Below are positions 1 to 11,819 of a DNA stretch of 64,000 nt, piece by piece. The position numbers were made by a program, and so were the translations under genes. The notes under the pieces were generated by a model. It did no database searches, had not been told where the DNA came from, and saw only the letters and a program-made list of their open reading frames with translations. Position 1 is the stretch's first letter. Each line of letters opens with the position of its first letter. The stretch covers positions 79,510 through 143,509 of the forward strand of contig MSJI02000918.1 in assembly GCA_001931905.2 (NCBI GenBank). The letters run 5' to 3'. The stretch is from Cladosporium sp. IMV 00045 (taxonomy: Eukaryota; Ascomycota; Dothideomycetes; Cladosporiales; Cladosporiaceae).

Positions 1-735
1 TTCGTACTCGAACTCTGGAGGGGTGCGCTCGAACATCCTCGCCACCTTCCGGAGGTCTCCCATGCTGAACCCTCTGAAATCCGGTTGTTCTGAGATTCGG
101 ATGAGGGAGGCCTGAGCCCCTGCCATCAGCTCCGGATTCTCGTAGCGTGACTTGCGGGTGGTGACTTTGACGCCTTCGCGCGTTGTGTGGATGCGAATAC
201 TCGAGAGCTCGTCGTACTCATCATTCATTCAAGGGCTATATTTCACCAGTTCAATGATCAGTCTGATGTCACGGAAGGTCACAAGGCGAGAAGGGGCGCT
301 GTGCAGCCACCGCTGTGCACGCAATGTACCCGACTTGCTCGCCGCGTTTACTTGACGCTTGTATGCTTCGGGATCTGTCGTCTTCCAATAGTATGGGAAC
401 TGGGGTCCTGAGCAGTTGTAACGGTCGAGATGATCGTACTTGTTGATGTTCGTACACAGATACCCCATGAATGAGTTCTTGGCGAAATAAACCGGAAAAG
501 CCTCAGCACGCAGTTGTTTGCTTGCATGAGTGATTAAGGGTGCCCCGGCCCACCTCAGTTCGATGTGCTCGTCTTCTTGGACAACATAGCTGTAGATCTG
601 GTTACGCAGCTCGGCTGGGAGATCCAGAAATCTGTGAAACGAAGCCTCTCCGTCATTGGCGGGCTTGTTCCCTTTTGATTTATTGAGTAACTTGACCGAC
701 GGCGGATCAATCTTGCGACGCTTTGATGGCGGCAT
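1..735 (-). CDS. 2EXR-like (F-box-like) protein, interrupted by an in-frame TGA, cut by the window edge
   Basis: The ATG is at 733-735. The first segment (168 codons) begins with a basic PPSKRRK stretch. About residue 33 it has the motif FHRFLDLPAELRNQIYSYV, typical of the 2EXR/F-box-like N-terminal helix pair found in many paralogues in ascomycetes. Such proteins are presumed adaptors, but no function is established. The frame meets TGA at 229-231. The same frame then stays open for 76 codons to base 1, and its content (for example LSSIRIHTTREG, and FRGFSMGDLRKVARMFERTP) looks like ordinary protein. The gene is therefore either nonsense-mutated, subject to readthrough, or affected by a base error. 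The 30-nt GT..AG alternative around the stop is too short to be a normal intron. The 3' end lies outside the window. Confident that it is a gene; unsure that it is functional. Confidence 0.7.
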
Positions 736-1690
736 CTTGGTGACGAGTGTGTAGTCTTGGGATTGAGTGATTTGGCTGTGCTTCGGTGGTGATGATGGAG
801 GACGATGGTGTAGTGGTGTGCGTCAAGTCAGCTCGAGACATGCTACGTGAAGTGAAATGAAGCTATGCGTTACACGTGACAACGTTAACACAAGGTGCGA
901 GTCGACAAACGCCCGCCATGCGTTCGCAGTGACACCTGCAAGTCCATCTCAATTGCTCCACGCTTCACTTTCAAAGCCCAGTTAAAAGCGTCCTGATCAT
1001 CAAACAGCATCTTTCGAATCGAAAAGTAAAAGGAACAATGGAAGCTGAAAAGACGATCTTGAGAGCTCGAAACAGACACTCACACGCCCTCGTTGCCAGT
1101 GGCATTCGTAGAGGTGCATGTCGGTCCTTTTGGATTCTTCCTTTCTATACCTCTATGCTTTTATGTTCCTGTTGCGGTCCCCTGCCACAGCGAGTCAGAT
1201 TCCATAGGCTGCTATGTTCCTCCCATGCTCCACTGTCGTTGGATGTCCCAAGCAGGCGACCCTCGCATAGCCCAAACATAGCCCAAACATCTGTCGGCCT
1301 TCATCGACCCCTCTTCATCTTAGGAGACTGGTCCGCGCTGTTACCAGGGTCCCGAGCATGTTACTGAAGCCCGTGTGCTGCTTTGTTGCTTTGCCTTGCC
1401 ATCGCCGTGGCAAATGCATTTCTCTTGAGCTTGGTCGTCTTGCGCGTGTATTGCGGTGACCCTAACCTCAATGGTGAAGGGAAGTCATGTCTAGCCGCGA
1501 ATTTTGGTCTCCAAGACCGATGGCGAGAGGTAGCCGTATTGCCGCATCCAGTATACTCGACGTGAGAGAGGCATTCTTCTTTGCACGCGAAGAGTGCGTT
1601 TTGGCGTCTGTTCCTCCACGTTCTTCCATTATGCTGGGCGTGGAATCGACGTCTTGAGTTTTCGCTCCTTCATTACCAAACAAGGTTTTC
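736..1690. other. intergenic, no gene seen
   Basis: This lies between the start of the 2EXR-like gene and the end of TMA23. It should hold the promoter of the former and the 3' UTR of the latter. Only short ORFs without recognisable protein content are present on either strand. Confidence 0.6.
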
Positions 1691-2434
1691 TCACTTCCTC
1701 TTCTCGTCCTTCTTAGCAGCATACTTCTCCTGTCGTCGCTTGACGTAAACCTCAAGCGAAACGCCCTTCTCGGCCGCGCGCTTGGTGTAGAGCGCGCGCT
1801 TCTCAGGGTCAAGGACCTCTTCCTGCGCGGTGGTGGAAGACTTCTTTTCCTTCTTCGCTTCTTTCCTCGCCTTCTTCGCGGCCTTGTCCTCTGATTCAGA
1901 CTTCTCAGCCTTCTTGTCCTTCTTACTCTTCTTCTCCGTCTTCCCCTCCTCCCCCTCCCTCTTCCTCTTCTTCTCCCCCTTCCCCTTCCTCTTCGCCGTC
2001 CCATCCCCATCCGAATCCACCGGCGTCGGCAACCCCCCCTCCCCCACCTGCACAGTATGCACGACCTGCGCCGCAGGCTGCCCCGTCACCGCCTTCCCGC
2101 TCACAAGATCCACCCCAATCGTGCCCGGCACGCCCTCCCCCCTGACAAACCTCCCATACAAACCCCCTCTGTTAACACCATGTTTCTGCGCCTGCGCCAG
2201 CGCGCTCTCCTTCCCAGACCCAAGAGTCTGCAAACCCTGATCGTAAGCGCGCAGCCACCACTGGTCGGAGACAGCGGCGTGTTTGTTGAGCCCCACGCCC
2301 AGGACGTCGACTTTCTTGCTGACGAGCAGAGGGCGCTTGAGGCCGCGCGATGTTCGGTTCGGTTGTTCGTCGAGAGAGTGGCCGGTGCCGAGCCAGCCTT
2401 GGCGCTTGAGGAGGAGGGAGGCGTCCATTGCCAT
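1691..2434 (-). CDS. tma23: Tma23-like G-patch ribosome-biogenesis protein
   Basis: Single exon of 247 codons. Two in-frame ATGs lie at 2432-2434 and 2426-2428; the second gives the MDA... start usual for the family. Residues about 3-72 form a G-patch-like region (LLLKRQGWLGTGHSL, then GLKRPLLVSKK and GVGLNKH, then DQWWLRAYDQGL). It matches the yeast nucleolar protein Tma23, needed for 40S subunit biogenesis. The second half is a Lys/Glu-rich tail with many KKSKKDKK-type blocks, consistent with nucleolar targeting and RNA contact. The frame stays open upstream to 2641, but that part is low-complexity and not conserved-looking, so I treat it as leader. The family call is confident; the exact start is less so. 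Confidence 0.85.
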   Translation of the reverse strand: MAMDASLLLKRQGWLGTGHSLDEQPNRTSRGLKRPLLVSKKVDVLGVGLNKHAAVSDQWWLRAYDQGLQTLGSGKESALAQAQKHGVNRGGLYGRFVRGEGVPGTIGVDLVSGKAVTGQPAAQVVHTVQVGEGGLPTPVDSDGDGTAKRKGKGEKKRKREGEEGKTEKKSKKDKKAEKSESEDKAAKKARKEAKKEKKSSTTAQEEVLDPEKRALYTKRAAEKGVSLEVYVKRRQEKYAAKKDEKRK

Positions 2435-4308
2435 TGCTTGACGTTGGGGATTTTTTGGGTTGTTTTTGTGGCCTCTTTTTTTTTTCTTTTTATTTAAGGA
2501 CCTTGTGGGAGACCTCTTCCGTCTGGGAGCGAAAAAGGAGGAAAGGCTCAAGGAAAAAGTAGCAAAGGCAAGGCAACGCCGCGCTCCGAAACGAGAGGAG
2601 AGTGAGGTGAAGAATGAAATAATTAAAGTGAGAACTTTCACTTTTCCGCTTGTCTCCAGAAGTTCGAAGTCGAGTTGGAAAGTTTACAGCAGCATGGATT
2701 ATTTTCTCCAAAGCCGAGGACCAAAGCGGGGCCAGCCGTTAGATTGGTACGCGAGTAGGCGAGCTGATTGGTTCTAGTGCTCACAAGCACATCCACTACC
2801 TCACCTTCTACATGTATGCAATAGATAACGATATTGGGTATACATCTAGTATAGAATAATAAAGCAATAGGATACGTTAGTTCTAAGTCCCTCACGTCCA
2901 AGTCGGATTTCGCTTCCACCCCAAATTGACTCTCTCGGAAGGCACGCCTGTCCGATCGAGAGAGAGAAAGAAGTGGGAGTGATGAATAGATAGCACACAA
3001 CGATCAAGGCATCTTGCCTGGGTACTTACGAGCGAAAGACAACGCAAAAGAAGAAATCATTTAGATAAATACCTACCTAACCAGTCAGACCCAGCGACCA
3101 AAACTCTATTCTCGCTCTTTCCTTCCTTCTTCATCTCAATTCAAATTGTCATTTCGGTTTCATCGGGACGTACGCTTAATACCAATCAAACGTGGTAGGG
3201 AGGGCTACATATTACACTTAGGATAGAAAGAGCGGGATAGAGAGAAGATAGGAACATCACATGGACGAAACAGGGTAAGATCATAGCGAGCGAATGCACC
3301 TGTCAACATCCCAACAAAGCCCTACCTAAAATTGCCGACTTCTTTCCCTTCTCTCTTCCTCCGAGACCAAACCCTCATTCTCACGATTTCCATAGCAAGA
3401 GCAGAAATGAATGAAGTAAAAAACTTTCGAGTTTGTTTGGAGGTTACACAGGCAAGTAAGTAGTAGACATAGATATAAAAAAAACACCAAAGGAAATGGC
3501 GAAGCGACTTGGATATCCAAAAGAAAATAGACCAGTAGTAAAGAGAATAGACAGTCCATGACGGGGGGTTAGTTGATTGGGCGTGTGTGTGATTGAACCT
3601 CGCAGTCCAACCAACACATTCACACCCAGCCCAAGACAGAAAAGAAGCAGTAACAGCAGACAAAATAGAAAAGGTTCCGGGTTTCGACAGAAGCGAGAGA
3701 GAGGTATAACATGCAAATCAGCAGAACAAAAAAAGCAAAAAAGCCAAAGGGTAGGTATTGTTCCATCTTTCTTTTTTCAACATCTCGATCGCCATCTTCA
3801 CCTTCTTCCACTTTCCCCGATATCCCTCCAAGCAACAAGAGCGCCGAGGGCGAAAAACAAAGAATAGCAATAGATTCAACAATCTTTTTCACCGCGGATG
3901 ATGATTCGTTCGTTATGAAAGGAAAAGAAAAAAAAAAAGTGGTCTGTAGCAGCTTGCACCACCGGTCGTTTTCGTTAAGAAATTGGAGGGGGAGAGAGGA
4001 GAGGCTGCGCTGCCATGTTCAAACTCGACGTGCTGTCTCGTTTGCGAGAAGGATTTGACCCAGCCGCGCCCGTCGCGATCGATGATTCTCTCAGGCCGCG
4101 TTGCAGAAGGTCGCAAAAAGCTGCGCCCGACTGCTCGCGTGTCCTGCGAAAACTCGAGCTCGACCACGACTCCAAGGCGTTCCCTCGAGAGAGCTTGCGT
4201 GAAGGTAGCATCAGCAAACCGACAGAGAGGAGGGGGCAGCCCGTATGTCTCGGTCCAGATCAGATGCTGTGACACATGAGAGCCAGATCACGTATCCAGC
4301 AATGGCAT
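2435..4308. other. intergenic, 1.9 kb, no gene seen
   Basis: Holds the TMA23 promoter/leader and the 3' UTR of som1. A- and T-rich tracts occur around 3470-3560 and 3720-3960. Several ORFs of 70-120 codons overlap on both strands but none has a recognisable domain or a coherent exon structure. Confidence 0.55.
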
Positions 4309-6864
4309 TCACTGTCCCATGCCGTCACCACCAGCTTCAAGGCTGGTGTCGAAGCTGAAGTTGTCGAATCCGTTTAAGCCGCCGTCATCCGTGTTAAGGA
4401 AGCTGTCAAAGTCGAAGTTGTCGAGAACATCACCTCCCGTGTTAGCCATGGGGTCGGCAAAGTCCATGCTCATGTTCAAGTTCATGTTGCTGAATTGGTC
4501 GTCACCGCCCAAGTTGCCTGTACTGCCGAAAGGCTCTTGACCGGGCGCCGAAGCATTGCCGCCTTGGTTTGGTTGCTGTCCGGGAGGTTGTTGCTGTGCA
4601 CCGCCGTTGGGCATGCCACCGTTTGGTGCGCCTTGCTGCTTCTGGAAGGAGTTCTGGTTCATGGGTGTGATAGGGGTTGCCGGTGTAGGGGTGGGCGGCT
4701 GCTCGGCCTCTGAGGCAGGCGTCGCGCCAGTCTGACCACCCTTCTTGGTCGCCGACTTCTGTGAGTCAGTATCAGCTGGAACGTAATATCTAAGAAAATG
4801 TTGCTCTCTACAACATACCTTGTTGTTCTTGTTGTCTTTCTTCGATCCGGGCTTCGCCTTGTTGCTCTGGTTGGGAGTTGGCGGCGCAGGAGCCGCAGCT
4901 GGACTGCTGGGTTGGGTGCCACCGGTGGCATTGGGTTGCGGCGCAGGTGGAGGAGGCATGGCTTGGTTGCCCTGGCGAGGGGTCATATTGGGAGGAGGGG
5001 CTTGGCCGGGTTGCGGCTGGCCAGGTTGAGGCTGGCCTGGACCGGGTTGACCAGGCATCATGTTTGGAGGCATGGGCTGAGCACCTCCGGGGAATGTACC
5101 GTTCGGCATCATCTGAGCCTGCCGGTTGAGCATCTCTAGTTGACCGTGCGTTAGTTGGTGTTGCTGGCCAGGGAATTGCGGATGTGACCGAGGCATCATC
5201 TGGCCATTGGGGCCCATGACCATCTGGTTGCGCATGTTTGGCGGTACACCCTGGCTCGGGTCGAATCCAGGAGCAGGAGAGGCGCGGCCTTGCATCTGGC
5301 CGTTGGGGGACGCGCCGGGCTGCATCTTGGGCGTACCACGAGCCATTTCGTTGGGGTTGGGCGAGGGACCACCAGCGCGGCTACCTTGTGGCGACATGTT
5401 TGGAGCGAACTGACCATTGGCTCCGGGCGGGATGCCAGGATGCGACATGCTGTCCTGTTCCTGTCGCGCCATCAAGAGGCGTTTCTTGTTCTGCTGTTCG
5501 AGCAGCATCAACTGCATCTGATAGTCTTGCAAGGCGTGATTGCCAGCGTTGGGGCCAGACTGGCCGCCGGCGGCGGCGACGGCTGCGGTGGGAACCATAC
5601 CGGGTCGCATTCCACCATTCTGAAAATCGGCGAGAGACGCGTCCATGCCAGCTTGGCTGAGAGGACTTCCTTGGGTGCCGGCAGGGCCCATTGCTGCGGA
5701 GACGTTCGGAGGCATGCCCTTGTTCATGTTAGACTTTGCTTGATTCAAGGCATTCATCGTAGATTGTTGCATTTGGTGCGAATATAGATCCACAGACTTT
5801 CGTTGTGCGTTAGTGGGCTGCATTGCAATGAGATGGAATTGCTCTGGAGGCATAGCTCCTGGATCGATGCCAGCACTGGTGAGCAGCTCACGGGTGTGGT
5901 TTGCTGCGGCAGGGTCGAGGGAGGAGGGGTTATCGGGACCCACCTGAGAGTTTGGCATTTGGCCCTGCTGACCGGGGCGTGCGCCCATCTGCTGCACGTT
6001 CCCGTCCAATCGTTGCCGCTTGGGCGACGGCGCATCGCCAGCGCCTGGGGATCCTGAACGTGGACCATTCATTTCCATCTGGGAGTTGGAGCGTTCCATT
6101 TGCGAGCCTTGCATCATTTGCTGCTGGTTCTGGGCGGCGCGCATGCGCTGCATCTGCGCCAATTGTTGCGGGTTCCTAGAAGAAGAGAAGAAATTGTGTC
6201 AGCATCAACGCGCGGGTGGTGCGACGTGCACGTGTGGGAGAGATCTTCGGCAGGCATACATGTTTCCGGCGCCGGCATTCTGCATCGCGGCCTTCTTGAG
6301 ATCGTTGGGCATCATGCCATTGCTCATCATCGACATATTGCGCATGTTCTGTTGCATCGCGGGGTCCATGGCACCCATCAGGTTTCCACGCGCCTTCTGT
6401 CCCGCACGCTGCGCGGTGAGATAGCCCAGAGTGGAAGGCTTGCTCCCGGCGTTGCGACGCGAGTTGTAGATGTCCCAGAACTGGAACCACCAGTCCTGCA
6501 GAAAAGGGCCGCCGTCGCTGTTCATCACGGGTTCGGGCAAGTCCTTTGGTCTGTCAGTGTCCATGTCGTCGACGCCATTGGTCTGATTCTGGCGCTGGCC
6601 GGGCGACTGCTTCTGGGTGAGCAGCTCCATGTTTGAGGACTGGTGCATGGCGCGCGCAATGTCATAATGCTGATTGCGCAGGAAGTAGTCGTAGATGTAT
6701 GTGTTGAGGCGCTTGATGGTTTCGTTGGGGTCGCTGACGGCGGTCAGAGAGCCTCCGTTGGTGGGAGTGCCAGCCTGCGGTTGCTGTTGCTGCTGCTGTT
6801 GCGACGGGGGAGCGCCGCCGACAGGGCCGCCCATACCGCCCATATTCATCTGAGGCTGGCTCAT
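4309..6864 (-). CDS. som1: Som1/Flo8-type LisH transcriptional regulator
   Basis: Three exons: 6260-6864, 4819-6175 and 4309-4758; introns 6176-6259 (84 nt) and 4759-4818 (60 nt). The ATG is at 6862-6864. After a Met/Gly-rich start and a run of seven Gln, a LisH motif lies at about residues 46-80 (IKRLNTYIYDYFLRNQHYDIARAM). A conserved block GGPFLQDWWFQFWDIYNSR follows. The rest is a long Gln/Pro/Met/Asn-rich low-complexity region, with an acidic C-terminus rich in Asp, Phe and Asn that looks like an activation domain. This architecture is that of yeast Flo8 and the filamentous-fungal Som1/SomA proteins. Those act with the cAMP/PKA pathway on adhesion, conidiation and virulence-related development. 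The second intron is a multiple of three and free of stops, so its retention would add 20 residues. Confidence 0.88.
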
Positions 6865-9212
6865 GATGGAGCGACAGCAGGGGAGCGGGGTGAGGCTGCG
6901 CCCGGGGGACTAAGCACGCGAAGGCTGCGGTCTGGGTCGAGATGCGCTCGCGGAGTTGGTGCCGTGGGGGTAGAGTGTGTGCCAGACGCAGCGCGCGCGC
7001 GTCGGCGGGTTGATGGACGAGGCCGAGGATGGAGGTGGAGGGCGAGATTGGCGCGGGATGGGTATGGATGCGAAGAGAGCGGTAGGGTTGGGGTGGAGGT
7101 GGTGGATAGGTGGAGTTGAGTGTCGAAGTCGGAGCGGTGGTGGTGGTGGTGTGGTGCGGTGGCTGGCTGGCTGTGCTCTCTCTCTCACTCTCTGGGGGGG
7201 GAAAGCGCGGCCGAAGCTACTGCTGGCCCTGCGCGCGGTAACGGCGGCGGCCTGAGGTTGTGCTTTATGGCTTTCCCGAGGGGGGTGAAGAGCGGGCGGG
7301 CGCAGTCGATGGGTGGGTATAGATGAAGTACAATAAAGAGATGGACAGTAGTATTGTCAATACTCACATGTCTTGTAGGTGCAACAAGAGAGTGAATGTG
7401 ACGGTGGTATGGGTGTATTGGATGTCAGGAGCAGGCTAGCAGCGGTGCGGCGTGGGAAAGGATGCGATGGGGGATGGGATGATGATTGATGGTGGCAGGC
7501 GGCGGCGGATGCAGGAGAGTTTGGATTTGGTTTGAGAGCGCCGGGTGCCCAGCTTGGCGGGCGACTTCGATGCGCTGCGATGCGATGCGATGATGGACAT
7601 GCCCGATTCTCGCTGGCACAGACTCGAAAGACTGATGACTAGGTATCCATACTGACTTTTTGACAGGTTGATTGACAGGTTGGTGGCAGACAGTACTAGG
7701 CATTTGATAGACAGCAGACACAGACAGCACACAAGACAAGGCTTCCTCAGCAAGATGATGATGGTGGAGGAGCTGCGCGCTGATCAAGAGGCAAAGGGTC
7801 CAGCAGTAGCAGTTTGGAGGATCATGTATATCATCTAAAATAAATAATACTTACTTCCACTCACTAACATGTGCATGTGTATATACCTCGCCCGAATCCT
7901 CAACTCTCCAAAATATCATCCACACGCACAACGTCGAAAATACCATCCAACACGGCTATCGCAGGTCTTCTTTCCATCCAAGAAGCTCCTCCACCTCCCA
8001 TCGCGCAATCCGCGCAGATCGAAGATTGGGCCTGCCTGCCAGACATCCACCCACCTACCACGTGATTTCGCCCAACCAACAACACCAGCCATTGGCCCTG
8101 ACAGCCCATGAAGCCCGCCGCGCCGCGCCCAATTCCCTTTACCAATGCGTTGAGTTGCCCGACCACCATCACGGAACCATCACCTGTCATGGCCGTGACC
8201 AGCTCTCGATAGCCTATCGGTGAGCTCTATCACACATTCGCTATTTTGCTATCTTGAGAATGTTCACGATTATTATCGCTGGATATCATTTCCCACGTCC
8301 TAAGAGTTGAAGTCGTCAAAAGCTGGAGAAGAGCCGGCCGATCTCTGCACCGTTCGTGAACTACTGTTGCTGGTCCCTGGTGCAGTGATGGCTGCTTCTT
8401 CCAAGCTTCTCTCCAACAGAGCGGATCCCTCCCCATTTATCAAACAAACTAAAAGCAGGAAGACAGCGCGTGGAGCCTTTGCACTGTTTGAGCAAAGCAA
8501 ACCCGACTTCATACGATTTCTTAAGAGGATGTTGCAACGATTCTCGCGTTCCAATTGTTATGTCTGCCTTACATCTCCGCTCTTTATGATGAATGCGCGC
8601 ATATTTCCAACTGATAAAGACCCAAATACAATGCTTGCACAACGGCTCGGGACCGAAGGAGAAGTGTGCATCGCAGTACACGGCTTCTTTGGAAGTACCT
8701 CAAAAAAACATCATGTATCACCACTCGATAGAATAGTCCAAGCCCAAACGGCCCATGGTGTTTCGAAGCATCACATACTCGCTTCCGTCACGGTGTAACT
8801 GGACTTTCTCCTGACACATCGTCTGTTCCATCCAAAACGTTTCCTGGTAAGATACCTAGTAAGAGTTGCAGGACACGCGATACCAGCGTGCGATCGCAGG
8901 ATTTCTCAATGAAGGTCGGGAATCATGTTCTCGTCAATGGTAGTAAACATTGCCGTGACTGCTTGCCTGTTCCCGGAAGGAATGCCATCTGATGTTTCTA
9001 CCATAGAATACCCCTGGACCAAGTCCGTAGTAGCAGGCCTAAAGGAGCAGAAATGGGAACGTTCGTAGCAGAGGATGTGACGGGACATTGCAGCAGCTGC
9101 ATGGCAGATATGGTGATTCCTCTTTCTTCGTCGTTATGATATATGCATCTTGAGCCTCTCCTGGCCAGAGTCTGTGTCCCTTTTTTCTCTTCTCTTTCTT
9201 TAATTCCTTTCT
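6865..9212. other. intergenic, 2.3 kb; som1 upstream region
   Basis: Probably the long promoter and 5' leader of som1, plus the 3' UTR of BET3 near 9212. It has short GGT/GTG repeats at about 7137-7160 and a GATGCGAT-type repeat near 7570-7590. The ORF at 8307-8798 (+) has no domain and no supporting splice structure. Developmental regulators in fungi often have long leaders, which would fit. Confidence 0.5.
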
Positions 9213-10063
9213 TCACTCATCATCAGGAGGCATTTCATCCTCAATATACCGTATCAGCGTGATCCTCATTTCCGTCGTATCATTCCCGCGCAGAACATCG
9301 CTCACAAACCGAGCCTCGACTTGCATTTGCACCTGTTGCACGTAGAAGTCAGCAAAAGTTCACCCAGCAACATCACCATACAAAGCCAATCCAACAAGAA
9401 CAAGAACATACCATCTCCAACGCCCCCCTCACAACCCCACAAAGCAAATTACTAAACCACAACTCCTCCTGCGCCCTCCCATCATCCGGCAACTCCACAA
9501 AATCCGCGAGCGGATTCTCCTCAAAAACCAACCCAAAGCTCTTCCCGTCCTGGCTCCACCCCGTCACGACCAGCGTGACGTTCATGAACACCTTAAAACC
9601 GACTTTGCTGATGACCTCTGCGGTCTCGCGGAAGTTCGCGCAGTGGCCCGTGTTGGATTTCGCCAGGAAGTCTTCGATCAGCCGCACGCCGATGTTGTAG
9701 CCCATGCGGTCCAGCTCGGCGTTGACGGCGGCATAGTCGGTTTTTGTGCTGCTGCTGGGGAGCGTGAGGTCGCGGCAGAGAGAGGCGACGATTGTCCCGT
9801 AGGTGAGGGTTACGACTTCGGTGTTGATTTTGTCGACGCGCGATCTGGGGGGTAGGTTAGGGTGGGTGTTTGGGGGGGGAGGTGGGAGGGTAGTGGGGGT
9901 GAGGTGTTTGTTTGGTTGGTTTCGGGGATTGGCTTACTTCCATACTCTGGTTCGGGTTACATGTTAGCTTTTGCTGCGCTTTAAAGAGGCTTTCAAGGGA
10001 TGCTGAATCCATTGCGGTGCAGGCTCACTCTTCTCCCACGCGGGCGTATTTGTTTGACGCCAT
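9213..10063 (-). CDS. bet3: TRAPP complex core subunit Bet3 (TRAPPC3)
   Basis: Four exons: 10029-10063, 9938-9946, 9412-9844 and 9213-9332, giving 198 aa. Introns are 82, 93 and 79 nt, all GT-AG. The family signature is plain: [21 protein letters not shown], then [35 protein letters not shown] and [11 protein letters not shown], with [21 protein letters not shown] split by the last intron. Bet3 is the central, S-acylated subunit of the TRAPP Rab-GEF complexes that tether vesicles at the Golgi. The family Cys for acylation is present in ASLCRD. Length is normal for the family. The odd feature is exon 2, only 9 nt. Without it the E-V-W-K segment of the conserved N-terminus cannot be built, so the micro-exon is well supported. 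It is divergent from the WD40 gene at 10601. Confidence 0.92.
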
Positions 10064-10600
10064 GGCTGTTGGTGTTGTTGTTGTGGTATACTATGCAATG
10101 CGACTGCGCGGGGTTCTCTGCTCGCGCGCGATGATGTCCCTTTAGCTCATTACTCGAGGGTTGAGGCAGAAACGAGCAAGATGGCTCTATTGTGTAGGTA
10201 AATGTTCAGTTGTGGTCAATGTGTGAACAAGGGTCCGATGGGTGTTTGTATGAGCGAAGGAGCCGCTATCGCGGATCAAAGCCGTTGATCAGCTGTGAGA
10301 GCAAGAGAAGCGACGTCAAAAAGTCTGGCTCACGGCTGGGGAAGCTGCGACTGGAGATTGAAGACACCACTTCACTTCATTTTTCCCATTCTATGAACCT
10401 GCGCCGCTTTGCAAAAGAGGAAGGAGCTGTATCTATTTTCTGGACACTTGAGCCACCCAAATTCCACACATTACAACAAGCCCGCTGCATCGCGATCTTC
10501 CAACCGCGCAACCAACGCTGCCGAAACTCAGCCATTGCGAAACAATACCTAGCTTGAGAAGTGGAAAAGATAGAGAAAAAGCAAGAAACATACAAACAAG
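10064..10600. promoter_or_regulatory. shared divergent promoter region, bet3 / cwf17
   Basis: 537 bp separate the two outward-facing start codons. No convincing TATA box. The core promoters cannot be placed from sequence alone. The span is inferred only from gene orientation. Confidence 0.5.
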
Positions 10601-11819
10601 ATGTCCGGCGAAAAGCGACCAGCATCCTTCGGCAGCACACAACTGGTAAAGCGCGCCAGGCCAGACGACAACGGCAATGAACTGGCAACAACCAACGGCT
10701 CGGGCGCCGGCGCCCTCATCCAAGGAGTGAGTCTACCGGGCAAAAAAGAGAAAAGCTGCTGTACAATGGCTAAAAGCTGCGGACTTGCAAGGCGCGAACG
10801 AGTGCTGATCTGTGTTGGGTATGAGTAGGGCAACAGAGCGGCAGGCTTGCAGGCCTCTGTCATGGAACTGAGCGGTACGAACGACATCCTTCCTTGCCTT
10901 CGTATGAAAAAAAGACTGACAATCCCTCACAGGTCACTCAGGCGAAGTATTCTGTGCGCGCTTCGACCCGACCGGCTCACACATTGCCTCCGGCGGCATG
11001 GACCGCAACATCCACCTGTGGCACACTTCCGGCGACTGCGCCAACTACGGCATGCTGAGCGGACACAAGAGCGCGGTGCTCGACCTGCACTGGTCGCGCG
11101 ACAGTGGCGTCATCTACAGCGCGAGCGCGGACATGCACATCGCATCGTGGAACGCGGAGACCGGCGAGCGCATCAGACGGCACGTCGGGCACGAGGAGGT
11201 GATCAACTGCATCGACGTGAGCAAGCGCGGGGAGGAGTTCCTCGTCTCCGGAAGCGACGACGGGTACATCGGGATCTGGGACCCGCGCGCCAAGATGGCC
11301 ATGGACTTCATCGAGACGGCCTACCCGGTCACGGCGGTGTGTCTGGCCGAAGCCGGCAACGAGCTCTACTCCGGCGGCATCGACAACGACATCCGCGTGT
11401 GGGACCTGCGCATGAAGAAGGAGTCGTACGCCCTGCCGGGCCACGCCGACACGGTGACGTCGCTGGCGGTGTCGCCGGACTCGCAGACGCTGCTGTCGCA
11501 GAGCCACGACAACACGGTGCGCACGTGGGACGTGCGGCCTTTCGCGCCGGCGGACCGCGCGGTGCGGGTTTTCGACGGCGCCGTGGCGGGGCTGGAGAAG
11601 AATCTCCTCCGCGCGTGCTGGGACGGCGAGGGCAGGAGGATCGCGGCGAGCGGTGGCGATGGCTCGGTGACTGTATGGGAGAACGCGAGCGGGAAGATGC
11701 TGCACAAGCTGCCCGGGCACAAGGGTACTGTCAACGATGTGAGGATTTCGCCCGACGGCAGTATGATTCTGAGCGCGAGCACGGATCGCACCATGTTGCT
11801 TGGTGAGCTTCCTCGGTGA
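10601..11819 (+). CDS. cwf17: U5 snRNP 40-kDa WD40 protein (Cwf17 / Spf38 / SNRNP40)
   Basis: Three exons: 10601-10726, 10829-10874 and 10933-11819, giving 352 aa. Introns are 102 and 58 nt. The N-terminus (MSGEKRPASFGSTQLVKR) is followed by seven WD repeats beginning at ELSGHSGEVFCARFDPTG and ending at TDRTMLLGELPR. Length and repeat spacing match human SNRNP40 (about 357 aa) and fission-yeast Cwf17. These sit on Prp8 in U5 snRNP and the activated spliceosome. Exon 3 is clearly GC-rich at third positions, which opens a long antisense reading frame on the other strand; I treat that as a shadow. The splice sites were fixed because S-G-H-S-G-E is rebuilt exactly across intron 2. Confidence 0.92.

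Noticed and set aside
8307..8798. 163-codon plus-strand frame between som1 and bet3
   Set aside because: No recognisable motif, no promoter or splice support, and an opposing frame of similar quality overlaps it.
10977..11720. Open frame of 247 codons on the minus strand in the WD40 gene
   Set aside because: Arises from GC-rich wobble positions of the WD40 exon; Val/Arg/His-rich with no domain.
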